DNA of 64,000 bases, from positions 19,622,333 to 19,686,332 of the forward strand of contig NC_133293.1 in the NCBI RefSeq assembly GCF_005239225.2, written 5' to 3'. The stretch's first letter is position 1. Every line of letters begins with the position of its first letter. Origin of the DNA: Populus alba (taxonomy: Eukaryota; Streptophyta; Magnoliopsida; Malpighiales; Salicaceae). A program made the translations under genes and the position numbers. Shown here one piece after another: positions 36,941-49,845 of the stretch. The notes below the pieces were generated by a model. The model saw only the letters and a program-made list of their open reading frames with translations, made no database searches and had not been told where the DNA came from.

Positions 36941-37690
36941 AGTGGATGATGGAGAATAAACGGAGGGTGAAAATATTTAAAACAAGGGTAATTTTGAGAG
37001 GGGTGCCTGTATTTATGTTTTTATTTAAAAAAAGTCACTTAATTTTTCATTTACCTCTAAGCTCTAGCTCCATTTTCTTTTTTAAACTCCTTGAGACCAA
37101 ATCTCACTCTTATTGGGCATCAAAGAGACTCATTATATCCAAACTAATTTGATTAAAACATTAAATAAGTAATATGAAAAATAAATCCAAGTACCATTTT
37201 TTTCATAAAATAGAAATTCTAATTTAAAAGTCGAGATTTATTGAAAAGAAATTATATTAATGTTAGATGAGCTACAACTCGTTAACAGTTCACTTATCAT
37301 CCCTGTCATTTGAGGGTTGTTCAAGTTTTTTTTCGAGGATTGTTCAAACTTAGCTTCACATTAGAATATCCGAACCATTTTTGTAAGCTGAAAAAGCCTA
37401 TCATAAGCTAACCAATACAAGTTAAAAAAATAAAAATCATGCGACAAATATATCGTTTCTCTTTGAAATGGTCATATATAGTATTTTCCAGATCATTCAC
37501 ATAGTTGCGACAGCACACCAAGTAGAGAGCCATGGCATCAGATGCTGATTTCGGCTAATCTCAGGCCTAAAACTTTTTTTTTTATATGTAGAAAAGAGCT
37601 TCAAAATTTTCTTTAATTGATTTCTAAAATAAAGGTTTTGAATGGGTTGATTCTGAAGGGGAAAATGGAGCACGTTGCGTTACAGAACGT
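36941..37690. other. Spacer between L10 and the hydrolase gene
   Basis: No coding sequence is supported. It is AT-rich. The segment next to 37691 should contain the hydrolase 3' untranslated region. Confidence 0.5.
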
Positions 37691-40600
37691 CTATGAAATA
37701 CACTCCCTTCCAAGAATATAGTCCACTGCCTCTTCAACAGTATCAATAACCTGCACAGTTGAAATACAGATCAGGCAAGACAAATGTACACTAGTTCTTG
37801 AAATACAGTATCAATAGCCTGGGTAATTTGTCAGTGGGGAAACGTGTGATCCCATCATGTTTATGAATATTAATTTACAGCATGCAGAAAGTTTCATCGT
37901 TTGACTTGCCAGATCTGCAGGAAACTCTGCATGGTTATGTTTCCCGCGGAAAACACCTGTCCTTGTAAGGATAGAAAACCAAGGATGTCCTGCCTGAAAC
38001 AGAAAAGAAACAATTTTCTTTTATTCTCAACATGTGCATGGGGAATGCCTAAGAAATTGGTATAGAAATCTTATGTGCTCCACCAATAAAAGCAGGACAA
38101 ACCTGTTGTGCACCTTTAACGTCAACTGAAGGATTGTCACCAATCATATAGAGAGTTTTGAATGACGGCAACCCAGAATCTCCAGGTTCCTTAAAAATAT
38201 CACTATAATAAGATGGCTGAAGTTGCTTCAACATGGCTTCGGCATTCTTAAATACAAATGGATTTGGCTTCCCAAAACAAACATACTCCAGTGGATTATA
38301 GTGAATTCTGCAAGCAAATACCAATTAACAGACATTATATATATATATAAACCAAAAAAAAAAGGAGACGATGCAGTAAACCACAAAGCGTTTTCACAGT
38401 TTCAGTGCTATATATCTCCACATCAAATATCATCTGCTATGGATTCCAAGTTGGAAAAAAGAGTCTTATTTTTCTTATCTTAAAGCAAACCACAAAATGT
38501 GTGAAAGAAGTTTAGGCAATAATAAGAAACAAAATTGTTTCAAAGTGCAAAACAGATTTGAGGATGTAAAGGAGAAAAACCCGAAAATAGTACTAGGTCT
38601 TTCTTTCATCTATCGCGAACACCATAAAAGAAACATGTTTAGCTGGTCAATGCTAGTGGAGTTTTCTTCCTTCTCAATTTTATCAAATCAACTCCTTCAT
38701 CCTGGTATTCATAGTTCTTCCTAGAATTATATAGTTCTGATTTTTCTGTGAAAACTAACAAATTTCTTTTACTAAAATAGTCGCTCAACTAAGAAATACA
38801 AAACGACCCAACAACAGCAGAAAATAAACCCCAGAGATCCATTAGCAAAACCACTAAGATTGATGCAATCCTATTTATTACAAAGTGAAATATGATGAAA
38901 TTTAATTTTAAATGTCCGAAGACACTAAGCTTACCTGTTGAAGACACTCTCCAGAGCAATTCTGAAAGCACCCATTCCAAGTCGTTTGGAAGGAAATGCA
39001 GCCTGTATATCAACTAAGCTGATTAGGTGATATAGAATCCCAGGTTTCTATAACTGAGCAGAAAAACCATTAAAGCCAAGCTCCACAAGCAATTTTAACT
39101 TGTAAGAAACTAGTTTATAAGAAACTTGAGAAACAGTCAAGAAACAGAATAGAGTATTTAAGAAGATGGAACAATCACGTGCAATGTGGATTTCAAAATC
39201 AAACATACTGGTCAGATGATCCTTCAGAATAAAGGTGGCAAAACTTCTTGCTTATAAGTTTTCATTCACTTCCATTCAATTCTAAAGAAAGAATTGTGCA
39301 TTGGAGAATCCAACTTAAAGCCATTGGAAGGAACCTACAAGTTACAATCACCTGTCAATATCTAATAAGCAGGACTACCAACCTGGTATTCGAGATCATC
39401 AGCGGCAAAATACAGAGGAGGCTGGGGCTGATGCCCATTCTCCTGTCCAGGAAGACCTCCACATCTTAAAACATCACAGAGAATCTGATGCCATTCATTA
39501 GTCAGGGCAGAGCTTTGTTAGGTACATATGGCTAAGTTATGCTAAATCCAATAAAAAGAAGAAAAAAAATCCACTGAGTAAAATTCATCACATAGCACCA
39601 ATTAAATAAATATAATAAACTTCCATTCTTTTTCAAAATTTACAGCAGTGTTGAGAACCATACATGCAAGGGTTAATAAAACCAAGCCTGTTGCTATTAA
39701 CAGTACCACATTACAATTTCATGATATTCTTAGATGTCAGCAGCATTTTGATTGATGATTTGTTCTGATTCATCAGTTACACTAGTTCTCATTTCTGAAC
39801 ATGTAAAAAATATATTGCAATACAAAACAGTTGCTTCTCAGGTCAGCCACAAAGTTTTTTGTTTCCAGACTCAAAAATAGTACAATTCAATATCTAATTG
39901 ATGAAATGCAGACTTTGCAAAACAAAATATGGTTAAAACTGCGATTTGAAATTATATCCATACACAATACTTGGATAACTGATGGTGAAAAAGGAAGTGA
40001 GTTATAACATGGACAGCACTTGATAGAATTTGGAACAATCAAATTTAAAGGGAGCTAATAAATGGAGCTCAAAAGATGCAGTGACTGGCTTATATTACAT
40101 GACCAAATGAAAAGGAGAAATACCTGAATGTCCCTGCCCCAATCTACAGGATCACTAACAACAAATACCGCCTTAACTGTTTCAGAAGAAACGTCATATC
40201 TCGGCACTGTATTCAGGGGGTGACTGCTCCTATCCAACCCCTGCTTAGTTGTCCACTTTTTGTATTGAGCTAGAGGATCAATGTTTTCAAAACAGGATGC
40301 ATACTCGTCTAAGGATACAACTTTTCTGACATGAAGAATAAATCAGGCCATATGGAATGTGCAGAAGTCTTGAAATCTAGGAAAAACAAAATGATTGGGA
40401 CATTACAGGGACCTTACTTGAAACCATACTCAGACATTACTACAGCAGGTTCTCCTTTTCCAGTGGCAACAATGAGTTGATTCTCATATCTGAGGGGAAG
40501 CAAAAAAACAGGGGAGGGGGGGAGCACAATTGACAACACCACCTTAAAAAATCAGAAAGATTTTGGATTTCATTGACACTTCAGAGATGAGAATTGTCGC

Positions 40601-42037
40601 AATACAGATAACAAATCTGGAAGTCAAATAAATCTACCAGGTCAATGAAACATTTTTCCTTTGGGATGGCTCCTTTTAACTTATCTGCCCTAGCTGCATT
40701 TCCCTAGTTCATACATTGGTTTAGTCATAAATTAAAGTGGGCAGGCAATTAAATTGATTTCTAAAGTTGCAGCCAGTCCTTCCACTCCAACATGTCCTTG
40801 AGGAGATCCTATTCCACATCTCCCGCGCTGAAACGACACATCTCATTTATAATTTTTTCAATAACAGCAATGTGCTTAATATATTAACAAGGTATTGTGG
40901 TAACCAGGTTGAAGATAAAGGAGAATGTGAGGTCGATGACAACAACAACAAAAAAATTAAACTAGGTAAGTTGCGGGGAACATGTCATTTTTTGAAATTG
41001 AAGACATGGGCATAAAATAAAAATAAAAAAACCTCAAAATCAATAAATATACATATACCTTTCCATAAAACTTTTAAAAGGTGAATGACCCTGTAAAACC
41101 TGTACCAGGAAAAAGAGACAGCTATGCAAAAGGTTCCACAGTCAAACAATGGTGGTCACGGATAGACTAAAAAACAAATGACAACGAGTAAATCATATAA
41201 AAATAAAATAAAATCCCAAAGCAATACCTGAGAAGGTAAAATCTTTACTCCAAGCAGTTCGCTTAACTCGCTAGCTCTCCTCGATTCTGGAATGCCACCT
41301 CCTGATAAAATATAATATCATAAGAATATGCAATTAGTCATTTAACTGCTCTACTGTTCGCTCTAACAATCATATTTCTGCTTTGAGATTAGGATCTAAA
41401 CATTACTAAAATTCATATAAATGCAGGCAGCGGGCCATCGATGCCTCCATTGTTTCATAGATTCATTACACGAGGACCATAGCAGTCATCTTCCTTTACA
41501 AATAGCTAAAATAAACTATTTTTGAGCTCGTGGATGACAACATTTTAGAAAATAATTATTGAAATAGCTCACCATTTGTCAGGAACAAAAATGGAACGTT
41601 CAAGTTTCCTGCAGAGTAAGAGGCAGAAATCACAATTAGATGCAGCTAACATGTATGCACGATGCGTATAGATACATGTATTCATACAAATGCAGATACG
41701 TATAGAGTACCAGAATCTCCGTATAATCTACGCAGAGCTTGAGGAGAGCCGCCGATGGGATCTTTACCACGAAGAATAACGCCATCGATATCAAAGGCGA
41801 TTCCAAAAGAGGACCTGTGAATTGTAATCACCGAAATTTCCAAATTAATTTTCTCGTAATTTCCAATGTAGTTATTTTACAAACAAAAGTTTTAAGGATT
41901 GGTTAGATGAACCGTCGTTTCTGCCCTGACTGAGGCTGTGAGGAGAAGGAACGTGAGGCTTGGTATTGAAACAGAAATGGCGCTGCTTTGTTTTTTATCG
42001 GGGGAAACCCAAACGCTACCGTTTTTTGGAATCTCAT
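37691..42037 (-). CDS. HAD-superfamily hydrolase, CECR5/HDHD5 type, probably mitochondrial
   Basis: Twelve exons: 42037-41913, 41814-41711, 41608-41573, 41301-41228, 41099-41059, 40489-40418, 40325-40124, 39484-39383, 39002-38935, 38307-38103, 37993-37910 and 37750-37691. They total 1,173 nt, or 390 residues. The basic N-terminus (FLFQYQASRSFSSQPQSG) looks like a mitochondrial presequence. HAD motif I is FDIDGV with Asp50 and Asp52. Motif II is FLFLTNGGG with Thr87. The motif III Lys288 lies in FGKPNPF, and motif IV is GDNPSVDVKGA with Asp332 and Asp337. All catalytic positions are intact, so it should be an active phosphatase-like enzyme, but the substrate is unknown in the family. Arabidopsis At3g45740 is the likely counterpart. 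An upstream in-frame Met at 42145 is possible. The intron after 37910 uses a GC donor. Confidence 0.92.
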
Positions 42038-42615
42038 TTCTCTCAATGTCTCTGTCTCGCTTCTGGTACAGAGGTTAATTCTCGTTAGAGGAGGAGGCAA
42101 GGAGCCTTGTGGATGTAATGCGTCGTGGTTTTGTGTAGACCACAAGCGCCACGAATCGTCGACGAAAACATAAAGTCGCCGCCAAGGTCCGCTTTATCAT
42201 TATTTTTATCTTGTTCAATTTTATTGCATGCTTTGGAATATTCACTGTGTGTTAAATTAGTTAAGATTTTATTTTTACTGGATGTTTTTCACCTGATTTT
42301 AAGCCATTTACATGGGTGTTAAATTGGCTGAATGAAGCAGATATATTAAGATGCGATGAAAATAATTTAATTGGTTAGGTTTTAGATTTATTTTTTAATA
42401 ATTATTAATTTGAGTTTCTTAAATTTTATGGCAACTAGAAATTTATATGATAGTTAATTTTATAGTCCGTAAAATTAATAAAATATATATAAATTGATTC
42501 GAACACTTATATTAATAAAAACAATATATATATATATATCATAAGCTAATAATTTTTTGGAAGCAGCGGAGAGGAAATAATTGGTTGGTTTTGGGTTTGC
42601 CCGGATGAGGGTAAA

Positions 42616-42756
42616 GACTGCCACAGCAGACATGCTCTTCCACCAGGGCATATTTTAGAATCTCAAATGAAGGCACTTCCGGAAGAGGACGATGACAAAA
42701 TCCCCATTGAAGAAGCGGTTGAAAAATCAGGTGATGATCATATTGGTTTTCGTTAG
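42616..42756 (+). pseudogene. Exon-like remnant, unrecognised
   Basis: A 47-codon frame encodes DCHSRHALPPGHILESQMKA followed by LPEEDDDKIPIEEAVEKSGD and a stop. The acidic, charged composition looks like real protein in an otherwise AT-rich spacer. The upstream border (GGTAAAG) is a poor acceptor, and a possible donor (TCAG|GTGATG) lies at 42730. I could not connect it with other exons or assign it to a family. Confidence 0.25.
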
Positions 42757-44446
42757 CTTTTACATTGTGTCCCATCTTTCTATTATAAACCATATGAAAT
42801 AAAAATTATTTTAAAAGGATTTTATTTCTCATCAAAAAAATACAATTCTTTTTGTTTGAATATAAAATATATATGAAACTTTTTATTCAAAAAAATAAAT
42901 TTTTTATCTAAAATCTTTGATTGCCCCTTGATTAGGATCTCCGCCTCTTTAAATTAATTTTCTAAAATCTTTTTTTTTAACAGTTTTTTTAATTCTTTAA
43001 TTTATTTCCTGTTACATGCTAGCAATTTATATATGCTATGCACTCTTATAATAAAAAAATACAGAAATTATTGTATTTATATATATATATATATATTTAT
43101 AAAACTTGTTGGTATTTTTTATTCGTTCTTGGTGTAGCTTATTTTTGATGACCCTCATTTAAAAAAAAAGCTTGTTAAATTCTAAAAATAACTTTTTATT
43201 GAGAAAATATTTTTAACAACAATGTTTATATACCCCTCAAGTTTTATTTTGTTTCCTTCTATCATCATATTTTCTTACTATACTTTCTATCTGTGCTCTA
43301 TAGGAAAGTTATTGGTGTTTTTTTTTTGTTTTTTTTGGGCCGAGTTTTAACTATTGTTTACGTGCTATTTGTGAAGCGTGTGAGACTAGCAGCCTCAACC
43401 ACAAGGACTCCTGACCTGTTCATGCAATAGAAGAAAAAAAAAGGTAGAAGAAGGAGAGGCTGGCTGGGCTGCTCAGCGAGCAGAAAGGGCCAAGTATCTA
43501 ATTTTCAATTCAGGTTTTGGTGTTTGGTGGTCTATGGTTTTCTTGTGTCTAAATCCATGGGCCTGGTACTAAATTCAAGGCTTCATCCGAGGGGGCAGGG
43601 AGAGAGGGAGAGGGGCAGTTGATGGAAAAGTCAATTTGCTACCAAGAGACCAGTGTGCGAGAGTATCAAATCCACGTGTCAATGGAAATGATCCACGTTT
43701 AAATTGGGGGCATTTTTCTGTTATTTTCACGTGATGTGGAGGTTTTTTATCGTAGATTTTTGTTTCCCATCCACACCATCTTATAAGACCAGTAGAATTG
43801 CATCAATTGAAGCATGTGCTCCTCTTCCGTGATGGAAGTATATTTATCACACCCGCTGAGCTGATCTGATTAATAAATCACGGGTTGATTTATATCAATC
43901 CGAATTAATTTTGAAAAAATTAAAAAAAAAATTAAAATTTTAATAATTATTATAAAAAATTAAGAAACAATCCATATCACTATAATTTGTATGTGTTTTA
44001 AATAATAAAGTTTAAAAAATTATTTTAAAATATTTTTTATCTATTTTAAAAAAAATATTATGTTAATATGTTATCATTTTAAGTTGAAATATTTAAATTA
44101 AATTTTTTTTTATCCCGCATTAAAAATCACAATTTTTTTCTTATAAATATAGAGTATATATATTAAAGGGTTTCAAATCACATATTAAAAAAAATTATTT
44201 TATTATGAAAATATGTATACTAAAAGATTTCAAATTCCACAATAAAAAAATAAAATAAACTTTGAAAATGATTAATAATCAACTAAAAAAATTTATAAAA
44301 AAAAATTGTTTCTAGTTAGGATAATATTTAAAAAAAAAAATTTCAACCGAGTTTTCCTGGATCATCTAAATCAACTAGATTTTACCAAATTTTTATTCAT
44401 TTTGATTTTTTAACTTACCTAAACATGTCCAGCCTCTAAATTAAAA

Positions 44447-44656
44447 GAGTGTTGGGGAGCTGCTTTTCAAAAGCGTTTCTGAAAAATTAAAAAAAAAAAA
44501 ATTTGCTTTGAATTAATATGTTTTTGATGTTTTAAAAATTATTTTGATGTTCTGATCTCAAAAATAATTTTTAAAAATTAAAATAATATTATTAATATAT
44601 CTTTTTAATTAAAAAATATTTAAAAAATAATCATAAACTATACTCTCAAACACATC
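44447..44656. mobile_element. MITE-like element
   Basis: The ends gagtgttggggagctgctttt and actctcaaacac are imperfect inverted repeats around a non-coding A/T-rich core. The end sequence resembles that of the pair at 582-795 and 1211-1413. Confidence 0.5.
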
Positions 44657-45089
44657 AAACACACCGTAACAAGATTCTGAATTGATTTAGTCCGAATTAA
44701 AAACTTAGGATGGAAGTATTCCAATTGATTAGATATCACGGCACCCTGTATATACGGAGGCAGGTTAAGCGCATGATAACTTTCAAAGCCGCCAAATAGG
44801 CCCACCGAGCAGTAAGATCCTTCTCGGGCCCTGCGCTCACAATCCCATGTTCTACGAGAGGCATGGTACCTGAACTGAAGCATAGAAAATTAATATAGTA
44901 ATTGGTACATGTGTAAAATAAATATGCATCTAGGTACACTGTACCGACAGATTTTAGTTTTCATTTACTTTCTCAGATAATTCACCCGTGCAAAAGTCAT
45001 TTATATAAAAATTCAATGGTTTGAAGGAAACAAAAATAATCTAATGACTAGGGAAAAAATTTTACATGACAAGAAAAACAAGAGAAGAG

Positions 45090-45092
<3 letters not shown>

Positions 45093-45141
<49 letters not shown>
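45093..45141. repeat. (AT)n microsatellite
   Basis: About 49 bp of uninterrupted TA dinucleotides in an AT-rich spacer. Confidence 0.97.
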
Positions 45142-45143
<2 letters not shown>

Positions 45144-47159
45144 CACCAGTATCCTAGCAATAAAATTCTCAGTATCATTAAAAAAATATCAACAAGATAA
45201 ATTCATAAATATTATAATTAATATTTTTTCAGTAATATTTAGACTTTATCATCAAAGCTTCGTTGTGTTTCTAACATTTTATTTTTTATTTGTTTGTTTT
45301 ATTTGTTAATCAGCGGTCGTTGACGTGTACAAAAGGGCCATTTTGGTTTTCTACTTTTGATTCTCGTATTCTACTATCGCTGATCGTCTCTTTGACACGA
45401 GAGACGCTGGGAGATTCTACGTATGAATTACATCACTTTGACCCCCCCCGGTTCCATTTCCCACCGTTAATTTATCTTCCGTGTAACAACTTTTAAGAAA
45501 AGATCCAATTAAAAGAAAAATTCGAAGCTTAACTTAAGCTCCAAGGCAAGATTCAAAGGGACAGTAATCTATCATTCTATATAGAAAACAAGAGAAAAGG
45601 AAGAGTGCTCTTTCCTGGGCAACCAGTAAAATATACACGGGGATAACAAGACAGAAGACACGTAGGGCCTCTTCATCACCAAATCCAATTTCCTGGCTGG
45701 CTTCTACTACCAAGACCCAGTCAAAGCAATTGACATGGATAATCGATTACTTTCGTTCTGGAACCTAGATTTACGCCAGATGGTGTTAGGATAAACACAG
45801 AGCTCTAAAGCATAATGCTGCTGGCTTGTATTCACTACAATTTAAAAATAATTTACCGTGTCATATCCCATTCAACTCGGTCCTCTAGCTTGAGTGAAAG
45901 CAGGAAATCTAGACGAGCATTATTCATGCAGAAACCAACCATGAAGAGGTGGAAGTGCTGTCAATTTAAAATCATGGAGAAATCCTCTTGCAAGCTCACA
46001 TACATTGTATTGGATCATATGCAAGCTTGACAGCGACTGAAAGGGATCTCGAATGGTGCTGGCTGGCTGGGTGGGTGGGTGCGAGCCACGCACAGGCTAG
46101 GGATTTCGCAGTGCAAAACAGAAAGCGAGAGACCTGGGAGATGAGTGGATGGCTATAGTGGTAAATGTGCCTGAACTTTTTGTTAGAGTCTGTGTCATGG
46201 CTCAGGTGTTGCTCCAATTCGAACCCAGTTCATTGGTAAAGACAAATTATACATCTCTGTTAATATTAGTCAATTTGAGGATACAGTGAAATTTTTGCTT
46301 GTAGGAAGTGGGATTTTGAAAATTAAATGGGAGTGGGAACGTCAATCAATGAATAATAATTACCAGCAATGAATCTAGATTTATTTTTTAAAAATTATTA
46401 ATTTAAATATCAGAGTTATTAGAGGTTTTTCAATGCCTTAAAGACTAGTTGATAACTTGATATACACGTGATCTGGATATAACAATTAACAAATAATAAT
46501 AATAATTAACTACAATGGAGGCGCACTGGAAGCCAGAGCAGGGGGTTTACTGGTGCTGACATGGGGTGAGTGATGCAAAGACATGAGGTCAGAAAATTTG
46601 CTGTCTGGCCGCAACCGTATCAGATTCCTTCGTGAAACTCAATCCACATAGAACCCACCCACGTACTGAAAAAACATACTAGCAGAGGATTGGATTGGAT
46701 TTTTTTTTAGAATAATAGTTTTATTAATTTAAATGAATTGTAGACAAATCACTGCTTTAAAGATCATCTATCATTTAAAGAGATAGCTAACAACACCAGC
46801 AATATATAAAAAGAAATTTAAAGTATAATTTATTTTTTCAAGTATTTAGATGATAGATAAAACCTTATAAAATCTTAAATTTTGAATCATCCATGTAATA
46901 ATTGATTCCACAATTAAAGCACTATAAATTAACGGAACCAGCCGAATGGATTGGATGGATCAAATCAGAAATTGCAAAAGCGTTATTTTTAACGGACCCA
47001 CAAGTCCATTTCAAGTTAGTCAAGGTCCCATTGAAATAATTTATCTTCCGATAAGGAATCTGCAAGTGTGCTTGGTTTGCCTTCCCAGGCATGGGATTTT
47101 AAGGTGTTTTTTTTTTTTTTTTTTTCTCTCCACATGGAAAAAGCAGAATGATGGACCCC

Positions 47160-47900
47160 CGTATTTTTTTCCGTAGCAACATCACCTTCTAGCCATGGAA
47201 TATTGGTCAAGCACAAATTCCAACTTTGAACGTTGATTCTTCAATGATGTGAAGTTGTCACTCGCATACCACACACCTCTCTGTCGACAAATATTGTAGC
47301 CCGTAGCTGATTAGTGGAGGAGCAATGAAACTACAAAAGAAATTATATGGTTTTTCAAGTGTTCATTGGCTGATGGGCAGATAGAACCGCAAATTACACG
47401 ATACAGATTGTCTAGTTAAAAGGAAAACTCAAAGCTTAAAACTTAACTTGCGCTTCAAGGCAAAATTCAAAGGATTTAGCAGGAATAAAAAAGATATAAT
47501 AATTTGTGATAAATCTATTTTTAACAGGCCTAAAAATCTCTTATGACCATCCATTTATTATCACCCAAGCAAGAAGATTTCAAAACATAGAGAAATTCTT
47601 TGCAGGTCCACATACGGATGATACCTGCCTTTTTCTTGTTAGAAAATGACGTAGAAAAAAAGGGATTTCAAAGGTGCCGAAACAAGCCAGAAACCATAAA
47701 TTTCACATGCATTGATTTAAACTCTGAAGTGTCTTTCTACATGAACTGAGCTGGTCTGGGTTTTTTTTTTTAAAAAAGATCTGGTCTGTGGCCCCCTTGA
47801 TTTCTTGCTGCATCGCCTTCAAGTCAGAGAAGGCTGGTCAAGCTCAAACTCCTCTGAACGCTGATTCCTTCTCAATAAACACATGCCTTTCTCGATAAAT
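47160..47900. repeat. Degenerate local duplication, spacing about 630 bp
   Basis: The block at about 47180-47260 (catcaccttctagcc..., ggtcaagcacaaattcc, gaacgttgattctt) is echoed at about 47812-47890 (catcgccttcaag..., ggtcaagctcaaactcc, gaacgctgattcctt). Each is followed by a gataaatatt/gacaaatatt string. A further echo links aagcttaacttaagctccaaggca near 45.52 kb with aaaacttaacttgcgcttcaagg near 47.44 kb. Copies are well diverged. Confidence 0.55.
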
Positions 47901-49374
47901 ATTGATAAATGCACAATAAATTATATTCAGGTCGATGTATTCCACGAATCACAGGAGGGTAGATGTTTTTGCAGTAAAGATAGAGAAGGAGGGCGTTAAT
48001 TCTCATCATTTTATCTTCAGAGCAGGTGACAAATGGATAGAAAAGAAAGGGAAGACAGTAAAATCTTTCTGTACACTAAAATACCAGTGAAAATGACGTT
48101 TTGATGGCTACTTGACAATTTCTTCGAAATATTTATCCACATCCATCGCGTCAAAAGAACTCTAAAGTAACAGTCGAAAGTGTCACTTTTTCTATGCCTG
48201 TCCCAATGGGATAAATAAATTATAACCTCACGGCACCATTTAGTGGGTGTATTTTTAAAAATATATTTAGTTTGAAAAAATTAAATTAATATTTTTTTAT
48301 AATATTAATGTATCAATATTAGAAATAAAAAAAATATTTTAATATATTTTCAAATAAAAATATTTTTTAAAAAAACATACACATCACTTTAATAAACACA
48401 CTTTTCATCAACCATTTATCTTCATAGGGAATTCATAGGGAAAGTTTCGAGGATTTGCGCATTGTTTTCCCCATAATAACTACTTGTCTTGCCTTTCTTT
48501 TCCCTTCAGGCCGCCGAGTAATATATACATATTCTCTATTATATTTAATTTAAAAATTGTAAGGACTTGCGGCTGTACATAATTTCTACATGTATGCTAA
48601 ACATTTTTAATATTTTATTCCTTAATTATTTTTTACACCTTTCACACTTTATTTCTAGTTTTTAACCTCGATTCAAGTACAATTTTGAACTATTGTAGAG
48701 AAGATTAAGGATGTCATGATGTCAAATAATTTGACAATATTACATCTAGTGGCAGCATATTGCAGTACCAGTGGCTCCATTCCATGTTTTCCGTCAAATC
48801 TGCCCTTAATTACATGTTAATTGATCTACTCAGAGTACTAAAAAGAATGAAATTACTGTAATGTTTGCTTCATAACCAGAATTGATTAGTTGCGTTCTCT
48901 TCCCCGCAAGCATTATGATTTAAAATGCTCCTGGTGATTCTTGATCTCGAGGCAATGAATCATCGGTGATTCCAGTGACCAAAATGTTCGAGAATAATGA
49001 GCATCAGCAACATGGCATAACAGAGAGGAAGATCATGGAATTTATCCTTACATATTTTAAAGCTATCTTTGTATTGTGTCAGCTTTGCTTATTATATTCG
49101 TGTACTATTATTATTATTTGGTTTAATATGTTATTGGGTTAGGTTGAGTACAGATAGTGTTTAATTTAGGACACATAACGTGATTAGAAGGTGTGCGCGT
49201 TCAAAACTAAATTTTAAAGTATTTTTTTTAGTTTTGTAAAATTATAAATTACAAGTAACTTACGAACACGACAATCCAAATCGATACAGCACACGAAGAT
49301 TTTTAACTTCGCATGGACATGATGTTGGTAAGAACTGAGAACACAAGCACAGAGGAAGGAACAGGGGAACCTGC

Positions 49375-49731
49375 TCATGTATTCCCATTACATGAATACA
49401 TAACCAGTGGAAGAAATGGCAAAAAAAGAAGAACACTTGCACAGTGACAACTTGCCAAGCAAGTTTTAACAACAGCATAAACTGCTAAAAACCTCACCCC
49501 TTCCCCCTTTTTTCTCCTCTCTTGAAATACTAGACTCGGAATAACATTGCCTTGTCTACTCGGAGCAGGAGTCACTTGCTGGCTTTTGCCACCATCTTTC
49601 TCACTTTTTCTCCCTACCCCTCTTGTTACAAATATTCTCAATTCTTCACCTATTTTTGCTTTGATTTGACCCCTTCCTAGTGGAAGGCTAGCATTTCCTT
49701 TCTCCTCCGGGGTGCCATTTTTGCTGTCCAT
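49375..49731 (-). CDS. Small basic protein, plant-specific, function unknown
   Basis: A frame of 118 residues starts MDSKNGTPEEKGNASLPLGR and continues into GQIKAKIGEELRIFVTRGVG. I start it at 49731 because this Met precedes the part that resembles the second small gene at 51550-51762; the open frame itself extends 38 codons upstream. The shared layout is a charged N-terminus, then RGQIKAKI here and RGRIKAMIFKEF there, then a Lys/Arg/Ser-rich tail. The last ~40 residues are hydrophobic and Cys-containing and may not belong to the protein. No catalytic motif is seen. Confidence 0.45.
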   Translation of the reverse strand: MDSKNGTPEEKGNASLPLGRGQIKAKIGEELRIFVTRGVGRKSEKDGGKSQQVTPAPSRQGNVIPSLVFQERRKKGEGVRFLAVYAVVKTCLASCHCASVLLFLPFLPLVMYSCNGNT

Positions 49732-49845
49732 GCTTCCGATTCGAGAGAAAAAAAATATAGTTTGTGTTTCCAAGGGATGCAGGAGGACAAGAAAGAAGCC
49801 CTGAAACTCACAGAAGGAGAGAAGCAAGGCAAGGGATGGCTCCAC

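Larger units (their letters stand above)
42146..49374. other. Long AT-rich, repeat-filled spacer
   Basis: No complete gene is supported. It holds an exon-like remnant (42616-42756), a MITE-like element (44447-44656), an (AT)n microsatellite (45093-45141), a degenerate local duplication (about 47.16-47.90 kb) and many A/T runs. Small frames at 44.64-44.94, 45.8-46.2 and 46.9-47.2 kb lack recognisable content. Confidence 0.5.

Noticed and set aside
44638..44939. Minus-strand frames of 67-81 codons
   Set aside because: Overlapping frames beside a MITE-like element; protein-like strings are short and unrecognised.
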